Origin: Oxalobacteraceae bacterium
GTDB taxonomy: Bacteria; Pseudomonadota; Gammaproteobacteria; Burkholderiales; Burkholderiaceae_D
Reading direction: 5' to 3'
DNA: 64,000 nt
Assembly (NCBI GenBank): GCA_021768485.1
Contig: JAIZVZ010000003.1
Location: 54,633-118,632 of the forward strand
A program made the position numbers and the translations under genes. Below the pieces are notes generated by a model. It had not been told where the DNA came from, made no database searches, and was given only the letters and a program-made list of their open reading frames with translations. Below, piece by piece: positions 1 to 8,334 of this stretch (positions within the stretch are counted from its first letter, which is position 1; each line of letters opens with the position of its first letter).

Positions 1-512
1 GCCGCCACCAGCGCCGGGATTTCAGCCGCGGCATCCCCCACCAGCACCTCGCGCACCGCCCCTTCGGGCAGCGGCGGATCGCTCAAGATGCCGCTGAAAG
101 CGCGCAGGCGGGTGCCGCCGACGAGCGCCCTCTCCATCGTAAAGACACTGGAAGTGCGCAGCCAGTGCGCATCTTTTTTGGCGACGTCGACAATCATCCT
201 GGCCTTGCCGTCCTGGCTCAGCTCTATCTGGCTGACGCGGCCGATCGGAAAACCGGAAAACGTCACATCCATGCCGACCATCACGCCTTCGGCATCGTTG
301 GCCATCAACACCAGCTTTTGCACCGATTCGAATGCCCCGCGCGCATACATCAGATAAGCCACGGTAGCGGCCATCAACAGCAGCATCGCACTGAGCAGCA
401 GCGCGGCCTTGAATTCGACATTGGCAATCGGCGGCAGCGGCGCCAGCGCTGCGGCGTCCTGCCCAGCGCCTTGTTCAGCGCCGTTTTCAGGCACCTCGTT
501 TTGCCCGTTCAT
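1..512 (-). CDS. MCE-domain lipid-transport protein (MlaD-like), C-terminus beyond the left edge
   Basis: Reading leftward from the ATG at 512 gives about 170 residues without a stop until the window edge, so the gene is partial. A short Gln/Ala-rich cytoplasmic leader is followed by one membrane anchor (about residues 35-58, rich in Leu/Ala/Met) and then the start of an MCE domain (GVMVGMDVTFSGFPIGRV). MCE proteins are anchored in the inner membrane and form periplasmic rings or tubes that carry lipids between the two membranes, fed by an MlaE permease and an ATPase. The gene lies 80 nt downstream of the MlaE-like gene on the same strand, which fits such a complex. Which MCE class it belongs to (MlaD or a longer PqiB-like form) cannot be told from the visible part. 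Confidence 0.8.
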   Translation of the reverse strand, partial: MNGQNEVPENGAEQGAGQDAAALAPLPPIANVEFKAALLLSAMLLLMAATVAYLMYARGAFESVQKLVLMANDAEGVMVGMDVTFSGFPIGRVSQIELSQDGKARMIVDVAKKDAHWLRTSSVFTMERALVGGTRLRAFSGILSDPPLPEGAVREVLVGDAAAEIPALVA

Positions 513-592
513 GAGGGCGCACGCCCGCAAGCATCACTCGTCTCAGGCGCTGGCCCGCATGCATTGTCATGGTCCATTTCGAATCCCGCTAT

Positions 593-1408
593 TTAATAAT
601 AATTGCCCATCAGGGAAGCCACCTCAATCAGCAACACCACCGAAAACAGGCGGACCACGCCGGCCTGTCCACTGGTGCCGCGCCGGCGGCGCTGGCGAAC
701 ATCGCTGGCGGCGCCGTCGGAATAAGCCGATGCCATCGGAATGAAAGAAACAGCAAGGCTGAAAAAAAACAGCTTCAATACCAGAATCAGGTTGACGGCA
801 GAATTGAACACCTGGCCGACCACCCGCGTATACATCGCCACCGCCCACGGCGTAAAGCCATAAATGGCCAGATAGGCCAGCACCAGCGTCATGATGCAGC
901 TGACCGTGCCCAGCATCCATACTGAAAACACGCCGGCCAGTACGCGCGGCAGAAATTCCTGACGCACCGGATCGACTCCCCGCTGCCGCAAACCGAGCAA
1001 AACACCGGCGGCGCGCATCTGGCCGACCAGGGCCGCTTCCGGCAGCATATGACGCAAGGCGATGAACAGGGCGGCCGTAAGCGGAATCAATTCCAGCACC
1101 AGCACCCGCACCACCATTTCGATGGCAAACCGCGACAGGCCGTAACTGAGCGCAGTCACCACCACGATCCGGATCAGAACCACCCCGACCAGCGCCGACA
1201 GTACGGTAAACCATAGCAGATTGGGCAAGGCGGCACGGACGATATGATGCGCGATCAGGCGCCGCCGGCTGCGGTCATAGGTCGACGGCGACAGCGCCAG
1301 CGCGACGATCACGACCCCGAACAACAGGATATTCCACCACGTGGCAAGCCACGCCAGGGCAGCCGATCCAAGACGCTTGAACGCCGATGAGGGAATTGAT
1401 CGATTCAT
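593..1408 (-). CDS. MlaE-family ABC permease
   Basis: A 271-residue, very hydrophobic protein with about five membrane segments, matching the usual length of MlaE-type permeases (about 260-270). The segment near residues 100-120 (VLVLELIPLTAALFIALRHM) corresponds to the conserved Glu-Leu-Pro coupling region of this family. The family forms the membrane core of MCE lipid transporters. The next gene downstream encodes an MCE protein, so the two probably form one transporter. No ATPase gene lies upstream, where selU is divergent, so the MlaF-like ATPase is presumably beyond the left edge. The start ATG at 1408 is the first in frame; its ribosome-binding site is weak. Confidence 0.8.
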   Translation of the reverse strand: MNRSIPSSAFKRLGSAALAWLATWWNILLFGVVIVALALSPSTYDRSRRRLIAHHIVRAALPNLLWFTVLSALVGVVLIRIVVVTALSYGLSRFAIEMVVRVLVLELIPLTAALFIALRHMLPEAALVGQMRAAGVLLGLRQRGVDPVRQEFLPRVLAGVFSVWMLGTVSCIMTLVLAYLAIYGFTPWAVAMYTRVVGQVFNSAVNLILVLKLFFFSLAVSFIPMASAYSDGAASDVRQRRRRGTSGQAGVVRLFSVVLLIEVASLMGNYY

Positions 1409-1611
1409 GTCTACGCTTGTTCAAAGGACAAGACAGTGTACACAGATATGGCGCCGCCGGGCAGCCGCCGCGCAATGCCGGGCGATGTTTATTAGCGCGC
1501 CCAAAGTACCGGCGGCACCGGCGGCGCCGGCCCGTGATTTATCGCCACGCGCCATCGCCGCTGCCGCCTTCGCTTTCATCCCTTTCATTGGCGATTTTGC
1601 CATCCTCCCTG

Positions 1612-1646
1612 TTATCCCCACTTGTTGTGCGCAAATCTGTGGATAA
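1612..1646. promoter_or_regulatory. Pair of DnaA-box-like sites in the mlaE-selU intergenic region
   Basis: The divergent 387-bp gap between the MlaE-like gene and selU holds TTATCCCCA at 1612-1620 (one mismatch to the DnaA consensus TTATCCACA). A perfect TTATCCACA lies on the minus strand at 1638-1646. The two sites are inverted and 17 bp apart, next to an AT-richer stretch. Seen in sequence: the 9-mers. Inferred: DnaA binding. No dnaA, dnaN or gidA gene is nearby, so this is not argued to be oriC. I see no other feature in this gap. Confidence 0.35.
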
Positions 1647-1795
1647 GTTGTTGCACTCTTGTCTACATCATTGATTTCATGGCCATTTTCAGGCGTGATT
1701 AAACGCAAGGCAGGCATGTGCCGCGCGCGATGAACCCGGCGCTCCGTTTATCGGCGATAATGTCAGACCGTCATTGCCGCCTCCATTCGTCCAAA

Positions 1796-2875
1796 ATGAA
1801 GTACCCCGCCGTGCTGCCCATTAGCGAGATCTTGCCGCAACTCGAACGTTTCGATGCCATCATCGACGTTCGCAGTCCGGTCGAATTCGCCGAAGACCAC
1901 TTGCCCGGCGCAATCAATTGCCCGGTGCTCGATGACGCCCAGCGCATCGCGGTCGGTACCATGTACAAGAGCGTCAGTGCATTCGAGGCAAAAAAGCTCG
2001 GCGCCGCGCTGGTCGCCAAAAACATCGCCTGGCATATCGAAAACACCTTCATGCAGTATCCGCAGGGCTGGAAGCCGCTGATTTATTGCTGGCGCGGCGG
2101 CAACCGCAGCGGCGCCATGGCGCTGATTCTGGCCAAGATAGGCTGGCCGGCGACCCAGCTCGAGGGCGGCTACAAAGCCTTTCGGGGCCATGTCAATGCC
2201 GAACTGGCGACGCTGCCGCAACGCTTCCATTACAACGTGCTGTGCGGCCCGACCGGCAGCGGCAAAAGCCGCCTGCTGCAAACGCTGGCGGCCCAGGGCG
2301 CGCAGGTACTCGATCTAGAACTGCTGGCCCGGCACCGCGGTTCGGTGTTGGGCAATTTGCCGACCGGGCCGCAACCGTCGCAAAAACGTTTTGAAAGCCT
2401 GATCTGGGACTTGCTGCGCAGCCTGGACCCGGCGCGTCCCGTGTTTGTCGAGTCGGAAAGCAAAAAGATTGGAAAACTTCGGGTGCCGGAAGCACTGATC
2501 GTGGCCATGCGCGCCGCCAGCTGCACCGCGGTCGACCTCGCGCTGGGGCAGCGGGTACAATTGCTGATGCAGGATTATCTGCATTTTGTCGACCAGCCGG
2601 CACTGCTCGCCGCGCCGCTCGATTTGCTGGCCCATTTGCATGGCCGCGAAAAAATCAGCCATTGGCAGCAATTGGCACAAGAGGGGCATATGGAAAAAAT
2701 GGTGGAGGAATTGTTGACCGAACATTACGACCCGGCCTATCTGCATTCGATCAAGCGCAATTTCGATCGGCTCGAACAGGCCATCCCCCTGACATTGAGC
2801 GATATCTCCGAACAATCTTTCGAGCAGGCTGCCGCACAGTTGTGCAAGCTGGCCGCCAGCGCTCTTCCGGCCTGA
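1796..2875 (+). CDS. selU: tRNA 2-selenouridine(34) synthase
   Basis: SelU (MnmH, YbbB) replaces sulfur by selenium in 2-thiouridine at the wobble position of tRNA-Lys, -Glu and -Gln, using selenophosphate. The 359-residue product has an N-terminal rhodanese domain with the active cysteine in IYCWRGGNRSG (Cys98). A C-terminal P-loop part follows, with GPTGSGKS at residues 151-158. I chose the ATG at 1796 because homology begins there; the frame stays open upstream to an alternative start at 1718. selD, which makes the selenium donor, follows 30 nt downstream on the same strand, so the two are probably cotranscribed. No selA, selB or tRNA-Sec gene is in view, so selenium here may serve tRNA modification rather than selenoproteins. 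Confidence 0.93.
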   Translation: MKYPAVLPISEILPQLERFDAIIDVRSPVEFAEDHLPGAINCPVLDDAQRIAVGTMYKSVSAFEAKKLGAALVAKNIAWHIENTFMQYPQGWKPLIYCWRGGNRSGAMALILAKIGWPATQLEGGYKAFRGHVNAELATLPQRFHYNVLCGPTGSGKSRLLQTLAAQGAQVLDLELLARHRGSVLGNLPTGPQPSQKRFESLIWDLLRSLDPARPVFVESESKKIGKLRVPEALIVAMRAASCTAVDLALGQRVQLLMQDYLHFVDQPALLAAPLDLLAHLHGREKISHWQQLAQEGHMEKMVEELLTEHYDPAYLHSIKRNFDRLEQAIPLTLSDISEQSFEQAAAQLCKLAASALPA

Positions 2876-2905
2876 ATTCAGGCGTTTTCTTCAAACAGAA
2901 TCGAT

Positions 2906-3961
2906 ATGACAGACCTTGCCCAAGCAAACATCAGATTGACCGAGTTTTCCCATGGCGGCGGTTGCGGTTGCAAGATCGCACCGGGCGTCCTGGCCAGCAT
3001 CCTGAAAAATTCCGGCGGTTTTCCGATCCCGAAAGAACTGATGGTCGGCATCGAAACCGCCGACGATGCCGCCGTCTACCGCCTCAATGATGAGCAGGCC
3101 CTGATCGCCACCACCGATTTTTTCATGCCCATCGTCGACGATCCTTTCGACTTCGGCCGCATCGCCGCCACCAATGCGATTTCGGACGTGTATGCGATGG
3201 GCGGCACGCCGATCATGGCGCTGGCGCTGGTCGGCATGCCGATCGACAAGCTGCCGCTCGACGTCATCGCCAACATCCTCAAGGGCGGCGAAGCGATCTG
3301 CGCCGAAGCCGGGATCCCGATCGCCGGCGGCCATACCATCGATTCGGTCGAGCCGATTTACGGCCTGGTCGTGCTGGGCCTGGTCCATCCTTCGCGCGTC
3401 AAGCGCAATGCCGATGCCCGCGCCGGCGACAAACTGATTCTCGGCAAACCGCTCGGCGTCGGCGTGCTGTCGGCGGCCCTGAAAAAAAATGCGCTCGACG
3501 CCGCCGGCTACGCCTCGCTGATCGACAGCACCACCCGCCTCAACACCCCGGGCAAGAAACTGGCCGGGCTCGCCGGCGTGCATGGCCTGACCGACGTCAC
3601 CGGCTTTGGCCTTTTGGGCCATCTGCTGGAACTGGCACGCGGTGCGCAGCTGACAGCCAGGCTCGAAATGGCCGCCATCCCCTTCTTGCCGCAAGTCGAA
3701 CAACTGGCGCAGCGCGGCTTTGTTACCGGGGCCTCGGCCCGCAACTGGCTCGGCTATGGCGCCGAAGTCGAACTGGCGCCGGCCATCGGCGAATTGCATA
3801 AGGCGCTGCTGACCGATCCGCAAACGGCCGGCGGCCTGCTGGTGTCGTGCGCGCCGGCGGCCGTCGGGCAAGTCCTGGCCTTGTTTGCCGAGGAAGGTTT
3901 TGCCCATGCGGCCGTCATCGGCGAAATGCAGGCCGGCGCGCCCAAGGTAAGGGTCGCATAA
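2906..3961 (+). CDS. selD: Selenide, water dikinase
   Basis: SelD makes selenophosphate from selenide and ATP. The 351-residue protein has the Gly-rich N-terminal loop SHGGGCGCK, in which Cys20 and Lys23 match the catalytic Cys and Lys of the E. coli enzyme. The selenocysteine seen in some SelD proteins is a normal cysteine here. The AIR-synthase-type ATP-binding parts are visible (IETADDAAVYRL, MGGTPIMAL, TGFGLLGHL, TDPQTAGGLL). It follows selU by 30 nt and comes before a PhnD-type transporter operon, so supply, activation and use of selenium appear to sit together. Length is normal for the family. Confidence 0.96.
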   Translation: MTDLAQANIRLTEFSHGGGCGCKIAPGVLASILKNSGGFPIPKELMVGIETADDAAVYRLNDEQALIATTDFFMPIVDDPFDFGRIAATNAISDVYAMGGTPIMALALVGMPIDKLPLDVIANILKGGEAICAEAGIPIAGGHTIDSVEPIYGLVVLGLVHPSRVKRNADARAGDKLILGKPLGVGVLSAALKKNALDAAGYASLIDSTTRLNTPGKKLAGLAGVHGLTDVTGFGLLGHLLELARGAQLTARLEMAAIPFLPQVEQLAQRGFVTGASARNWLGYGAEVELAPAIGELHKALLTDPQTAGGLLVSCAPAAVGQVLALFAEEGFAHAAVIGEMQAGAPKVRVA

Positions 3962-4009
3962 TAAAACCCCAAAATAGATTACTTTCACGCAGTAACTGTT
4001 GTGCCTGCA

Positions 4010-4063
4010 GTCGCTGTCGCACCAAAAGTCGCTGTAGCACCGAAAATAGCTGTCGCACCTGTA
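4010..4063 (+). repeat. Three 18-bp tandem repeats in front of the PhnD-like gene
   Basis: Three adjacent 18-bp units, 4010-4027, 4028-4045 and 4046-4063, share the core GCTGTNGCACC with a few differences, most in the third copy. They lie in the 174-bp gap between selD and the binding-protein gene, ending about 70 bp before its start. They could be slippage products or an array of regulator sites; the spacing does not match the 11-bp phase of a Pho box. Confidence 0.8.
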
Positions 4064-4135
4064 TCATTCAGTTTCATTCAGTCCTGCCGAATTTTGTTTC
4101 ATTACTCATACAATCATACAAATAAAGAGGTATCC

Positions 4136-5020
4136 ATGATCCGTCCATCGCTCTCCCGCCTGTTCTCCTTGCGCGCCCTGCTGGCGCCGGCCCTGACCGC
4201 CCTTGCGCTGAGCGCCAGCGGCGCCGCCCTGGCGCAGCAAGTGCTGCGCGTATCGGCCATTCCCGACGAAGCGCCGACCGAATTGCAGCGCAAGTTCAAG
4301 CCGCTGGGCGCCTATCTCGAGAAAAAACTCGGCATGAAGGTTGAATTCACGCCCGTCACCGATTATGCGGCCTCGGTCGAAGGCCTGATCAACAATAAGC
4401 TCGACATGGTCTGGTTCGGCGGTTTCACCTTTGTGCAAGCCAATGTGCGCAGCGGCGGCAAGATCGTGCCACTGGTGCAGCGCGAAGAAGACCAGCAATT
4501 CAAATCGGTCTTCATCACCACCGACAAGTCGATCAAGCGCCTCGAAGACTTGAAGGGCAAGACCTTCAGCTTCGGTTCGGAATCGTCGACTTCGGGCCAT
4601 CTGATGCCGCGCTCGTATCTGCTGGCGGCCAAGATCTCGCCCGACACCGACCTCAAACGCATCGCCTTCTCGGGCGCACATGACGCCACCGTGGCGGCCG
4701 TAGCCGGCGGCAAGGTCGATGCCGGCGTCCTCAATATCTCGGTATGGGAAAAACTGGTCGCCAGCGGCAAGGTCGATCCGAAAGTGGTCCATGTGTTTTA
4801 CACCACGCCCGGCTTTTACGACTATAACTGGAGCGTGCGCGCCAATATGAACCCTGTCGTCCGCAAAAAGTTGACCGAGGCCTTTCTGGCCCTGAGCCGC
4901 AACGATGCCCAAGGCCGCGAAATCCTCGATTTGCAGCGCGCCACGCGCTTCATTCCGACCAAGGCCGAAAACTACGCGCCGATCGAAGCGGCCGCGCACA
5001 ATGCGGGCCTGTTGAAATAA
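4136..5020 (+). CDS. PhnD-family periplasmic binding protein, probable selenium-oxyanion transporter component
   Basis: A 294-residue secreted protein: signal peptide of about 33 residues ending ALA-QQ, then a PhnD-type phosphate/phosphonate-like binding fold (RVSAIPDEAPTELQRKFKPL, WFGGFTFVQANVRSGG, KGKTFSFGSESSTSGHL). I place the start at the ATG at 4136, preceded by AAAGAGG; the frame is open from 4001 but that part is not signal-like. The gene follows selU-selD and precedes ATPase and two permease genes, with no C-P lyase or phosphonatase gene nearby. As far as I recall, one PhnD subfamily next to selenium genes is annotated as a putative selenate binding protein. The ligand is therefore inferred from context; phosphonate, phosphite or phosphate remain possible. 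Confidence 0.8.
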   Translation: MIRPSLSRLFSLRALLAPALTALALSASGAALAQQVLRVSAIPDEAPTELQRKFKPLGAYLEKKLGMKVEFTPVTDYAASVEGLINNKLDMVWFGGFTFVQANVRSGGKIVPLVQREEDQQFKSVFITTDKSIKRLEDLKGKTFSFGSESSTSGHLMPRSYLLAAKISPDTDLKRIAFSGAHDATVAAVAGGKVDAGVLNISVWEKLVASGKVDPKVVHVFYTTPGFYDYNWSVRANMNPVVRKKLTEAFLALSRNDAQGREILDLQRATRFIPTKAENYAPIEAAAHNAGLLK

Positions 5021-5056
5021 AGTACGTCAAAAAATTCGTAAAAAAATACGAAACTG

Positions 5057-5118
5057 GCGGTCCGCGCCTCGCCGGCGGACCGCTATCGAATGAAATGCCG
5101 GGCCCGATAGCGGGCCCG
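5057..5118 (+). promoter_or_regulatory. Two intercistronic hairpins between the PhnD-like and PhnC-like genes
   Basis: GCGGTCCGC at 5057-5065 pairs perfectly with GCGGACCGC at 5075-5083. A second hairpin follows from CGGGCCCG at 5099-5106 and its copy at 5111-5118. There is no T-run after either, so they are more likely to stabilise or process mRNA than to terminate. Hairpins after the binding-protein gene are common in ABC operons, where the soluble component is needed in excess. That role is an inference. Confidence 0.5.
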
Positions 5119-5137
5119 AAAGAATCGATTTATCCGC

Positions 5138-5959
5138 ATGACTTATCTTTTACAAGACGTTTGTGTGCGCCACGCCGGCGCGCCCGATGCCGCCTTTGCC
5201 TTGCGCGGCATCACGCTGTCGATCCGGCAGGGCGAGCAGATCGCATTGATCGGTCCGTCCGGCGCCGGCAAGACGAGCTTGCTGCACACCCTGGCCTGCG
5301 CGCTGCAGCCGGCCTCGGGCAGCATCTCGGTATTTGACGCCGAGCCGTGGGCGCTGTCGAGCCAGGCGCGCCAGAAGCTGCGTTCGCAATCGTTTCTGGC
5401 ACCGCAGACGCCGCCGATGCCGCCGCGCCAGCGGGTGGTCAATGCGGTGCTGGCCGGCGCCTTGCCGCACTGGAGCGTATGGCAGGCGATCGGCTCGCTG
5501 ATCCGTCCGCGCGATCCGCAGGCCGCTTTTCTGGCCCTGCAGCGCTTCAACCTGCAAGACAAGCTGTATGCGCGCGTCGACCGCCTGTCGGGCGGCGAGC
5601 GCCAGCGCTGCGGCATGGCGCGGGCCCTGGTCTCGAGCGCGCGCGCCTTTCTGGTCGACGAGCCGCTGTCGGCGCTTGACCCGACGCTGGCGCTGCAAAC
5701 GCTGGCCGTATTACAGCAGGAGGCAGCGCGGCGCCATGCCACGCTGGTCTGCAGCCTGCACCAGGTTGAACTGGCCCGCGGCAATTTTACGCGCCTGATC
5801 GGTTTGCGCGACGGCGCCATCGTCTTCGACGCGGCCAGCGCCGACGTCAGCGATGCCGCCATCGCCGCGCTGTACGACAATCGCCGGCCGGCCGCCGCCA
5901 GCCCGATCGCGGACGACAGCGCCGAACCCGCTCTGCCTGCCTTGCCGCCGGGTTGCTGA
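5138..5959 (+). CDS. PhnC-type ABC transporter ATPase (probable selenium-oxyanion importer)
   Basis: A 273-residue cytoplasmic ATPase with Walker A GPSGAGKT at residues 39-46, signature LSGGERQR at 150-157 and Walker B AFLVDEP at 170-176, followed by the switch-loop histidine region (VCSLHQVELA). Order and length fit PhnC, which powers uptake of phosphonates and related oxyanions. It sits 117 nt after the binding-protein gene, across two hairpins. Its TGA overlaps the ATG of the first permease by one base, so the two are translationally coupled. The last 30 residues (Ala/Pro-rich) lie beyond the conserved fold. Substrate is inferred from the selU-selD neighbourhood. Confidence 0.85.
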   Translation: MTYLLQDVCVRHAGAPDAAFALRGITLSIRQGEQIALIGPSGAGKTSLLHTLACALQPASGSISVFDAEPWALSSQARQKLRSQSFLAPQTPPMPPRQRVVNAVLAGALPHWSVWQAIGSLIRPRDPQAAFLALQRFNLQDKLYARVDRLSGGERQRCGMARALVSSARAFLVDEPLSALDPTLALQTLAVLQQEAARRHATLVCSLHQVELARGNFTRLIGLRDGAIVFDAASADVSDAAIAALYDNRRPAAASPIADDSAEPALPALPPGC

Positions 5960-6804
5960 TGAGTACAACCAGTCCCTTGCCAAGACCTGTCGTGCCGGCC
6001 GACCCGGCCTGGCGCGGACGCCTGAGCGCCTGCGCCGTATTCGTGCTGATATTGTGGCCCATGCTGGTGCTGGCCGAATTCAAGCCGTGGCTTTTGTTCG
6101 ATGCCCAAAGCCTGCAGGCCACCGGCCATTTCCTGGCCAGTTTTGTCCCGCCCGCCCATTCGCTGGAATTTTTGCAGATGGTGGCCGGCGCGACCTGGGA
6201 AACCATCGCCATGGCCAGTGCCGGCATGGCGCTGGCCTTGCTCGGCGCCATTCCGATGAGTCTGCTGTCGAGCGAACAGCTGTCGATTTCCCGTATCGGC
6301 CGCGCGCATGCCGGCCCCCTGGCCCGCCTGGCGCGGCAATTGGTGCGCTGGCTGCTGGTGCTGCTGCGCAGCGTGCCGGAACTGGTGTGGGCCTTGCTGC
6401 TGGTGCGCATCGTCGGCCTCGGCCCGACCGCCGGCGTGGTCGCCATCGCCCTGACCTATTGCGGCATGCTGGGCAAGGTGTATGCCGACATCCTCGAATC
6501 GAGCGACGCCGCGGCCTGCACGGCCCTGCTGCGCAATGGCAGCGGCCGGCTGGCGGCGCTGCTGTACGGCGCCCTGCCGGAAGCGGCGGCCGAACTGCTG
6601 TCGTACACGATTTACCGCTGGGAATGCGCGATTCGCGGCTCGGTCGTGATGGGTTTCGTCGGTGCCGGCGGCCTCGGCCAGCGCATGGATGAATCGATGA
6701 AAATGATGGCCGGCGACGAATTGTCGACCATGCTCATCGTTTTCGTACTGCTGGTGGCCGCCGCCGACGGCGTCTCGGGCATGTTGCGCAGGCGTTTTGC
6801 ATGA
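5959..6804 (+). CDS. PhnE-type ABC permease, first copy
   Basis: A 281-residue inner-membrane permease. It contains the PhnE-type binding-protein-dependent permease domain with about six membrane segments and the coupling loop region (ALLRNGSGRLAALLYGALPE, then YTIYRWECAIRGSVVMGFVG). The ATG at 5959 shares one base with the stop of the ATPase gene; an in-frame TTG at 5953 is a less likely start. The next gene encodes a second permease of the same family and overlaps by 4 nt, so the channel is probably a heterodimer, as in phosphonate transporters with PhnE1 and PhnE2. Confidence 0.87.
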   Translation: MSTTSPLPRPVVPADPAWRGRLSACAVFVLILWPMLVLAEFKPWLLFDAQSLQATGHFLASFVPPAHSLEFLQMVAGATWETIAMASAGMALALLGAIPMSLLSSEQLSISRIGRAHAGPLARLARQLVRWLLVLLRSVPELVWALLLVRIVGLGPTAGVVAIALTYCGMLGKVYADILESSDAAACTALLRNGSGRLAALLYGALPEAAAELLSYTIYRWECAIRGSVVMGFVGAGGLGQRMDESMKMMAGDELSTMLIVFVLLVAAADGVSGMLRRRFA

Positions 6805-7628
6805 ACATGAAGACAAGCACGAACATACAGCCCGCAGCCGGGCCGCAACTGCCGGCCGCGCCCGCGCTGCGCTGGTCCAGCCTGCTGCTCATGGCTGGCC
6901 TGGTGGCGCTGGTGATCGCCAGTTTCATCTCGCTGTCGCTCAAATGGGGCGAATTTTTCAGCCGCGAAGCGCTGGCCACCAGCCTCGATTTCCTGCGCGG
7001 TTTTGCCCCGCCCGACCTCAGCGCGGGCCTGCTCGGCAAAATCGCGCTGGCGACCCTGGAAACGCTGGCCATGTCGGCCATCGGCACCGTCCTGGCGGCG
7101 CTGTTCGGCATCTTGCTGGCCTTGCCCGCCAGCGGCCGCTTCGGCGCCGGCATCCGGCTGGCCACGCGCGCCATATTGAATGTGCTGCGCTCGATTCCGG
7201 AACTGGTGTGGGCGGCGATTCTCTTGATCGCCGCCGGCCTGGGGCCGTTCGCCGGCACACTGGCGCTGGCGCTGCATACGGTAGGCGTATTGGGGCGGCT
7301 GTTTGCCGATGCCTTCGAAAACTGTCCGCCGCAGGCGGAAAGCACGCTGCGCATCAACGGCGTCCATCCGGCGGCAGCCTTTCTGTATGCGACGCTGCCG
7401 CACAGCAGCGTGCAAATGATGTCTTACACCTTATACCGCTGGGAAAACAATATCCGCGCCGCCGCCATCCTCGGCGTGGTCGGCGCCGGCGGCCTCGGGC
7501 AAATGCTCAAGTATCACCTGTCGCTATTCCAGATGCCGCAAGCGGCCAGTGTCATCGTCGCCATGCTGCTGATGGTGGCGGCGGTCGACGCCGCCAGCTT
7601 CCTGCTGCGGCGCGCCATGACTCGCTGA
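6801..7628 (+). CDS. PhnE-type ABC permease, second copy
   Basis: A 275-residue permease related to the preceding one. It has the same order of membrane segments and the matching conserved stretches RSIPELVWAAILLIAAGLGP and YTLYRWENNIRAAAILGVVG. The N-terminal 25 residues are Pro/Ala-rich and cytoplasmic. The start ATG overlaps the upstream stop in an ATGA, typical of tight coupling. With the binding protein, ATPase and first permease it completes an importer that shares a strand and presumably a transcript with selU and selD. A small hairpin without a T-run (7635-7651) follows, and a gene on the other strand converges 64 nt away. Confidence 0.87.
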   Translation: MNMKTSTNIQPAAGPQLPAAPALRWSSLLLMAGLVALVIASFISLSLKWGEFFSREALATSLDFLRGFAPPDLSAGLLGKIALATLETLAMSAIGTVLAALFGILLALPASGRFGAGIRLATRAILNVLRSIPELVWAAILLIAAGLGPFAGTLALALHTVGVLGRLFADAFENCPPQAESTLRINGVHPAAAFLYATLPHSSVQMMSYTLYRWENNIRAAAILGVVGAGGLGQMLKYHLSLFQMPQAASVIVAMLLMVAAVDAASFLLRRAMTR

Positions 7629-7692
7629 GCTCGCCCATCGGGCGCCGATGGCGGCGCACCGGGCTGCCGGCGCGGCATCTGCGGCCGGCCTG

Positions 7693-8334
7693 TCAGAGGC
7701 AAGAGTCGAGTTCGCGCAGCACGTCTTTTTTGAGCCACCAGCGCGAAAAATCGGCCAGGTCCGCGTGCTGCGAATTGGCACGCGCCAGTTCGGCGCCGAC
7801 ATTGGGGCTGCCGACCGGCTCGCGCAAAATCAGCGCGGCATGGATTTGCGCCGGAATACCGCGCAGATAAGGCAGGTAATCGTCGACAAAGGCCAAGGGC
7901 TGCAATTGCTGCAGCGCGGCCGCCTTGGGACTGGTGATGGCCTCTCCCGAAACATGGGGCGCGGCAATGACGCGGTCAATCGCGAAACCGTGGTCTTGCA
8001 GATTACGCAGGCGCGCCGCCTCGAAACGGGTCTCGACCGCACTCACGCACACCAGTTCATAGCCGGCCGCAACCAGTGTTTCGCAGGCGGCCAGGGCGCC
8101 CGGAATGGCCGGCACCGTTGACCAGAACTCCTCATCGAAAAACTGGCGGAAATGCGCGCGCTCGGCGACATCGAGCCGTTTGACTTCATAACGGTCCATC
8201 GGCCAATAGGCTTGCGGATCGCGGATCGCCGGCAGGCTGCCGAAAGCCTTGGCCCAATTGGCCCGGTACGCGGCGTGATAATCGAGTAAGACGCCATCTC
8301 CATCGAGAGCGATGATACGGTTTGATTTCTTCAT
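7693..8334 (-). CDS. HAD-family hydrolase
   Basis: A 213-residue cytoplasmic protein with the HAD motif I DGDGVLLDY, where Asp11 is the likely nucleophile and Asp13 the acid/base. A small cap domain rich in aromatic residues follows, then the C-terminal FVDDYLPYL acidic motif that binds magnesium. Such proteins are usually phosphatases of small metabolites; the substrate cannot be read from sequence. The frame is open further upstream (to 8469), but I start at ATG 8334 because the HAD fold begins right after it and the upstream residues do not resemble coding sequence. It converges with the permease gene and has no operon partner. Confidence 0.75.
   Translation of the reverse strand: MKKSNRIIALDGDGVLLDYHAAYRANWAKAFGSLPAIRDPQAYWPMDRYEVKRLDVAERAHFRQFFDEEFWSTVPAIPGALAACETLVAAGYELVCVSAVETRFEAARLRNLQDHGFAIDRVIAAPHVSGEAITSPKAAALQQLQPLAFVDDYLPYLRGIPAQIHAALILREPVGSPNVGAELARANSQHADLADFSRWWLKKDVLRELDSCL

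Noticed and set aside
1612..1646. Chromosome origin (oriC)
   Set aside because: Only two DnaA-like 9-mers, no AT-rich unwinding element with boxes, and no dnaA/dnaN/gidA/parAB gene near.
4010..4080. Pho box controlling the PhnD-like gene
   Set aside because: The CTGT motifs repeat every 18 bp instead of 11 and match the Pho consensus poorly.
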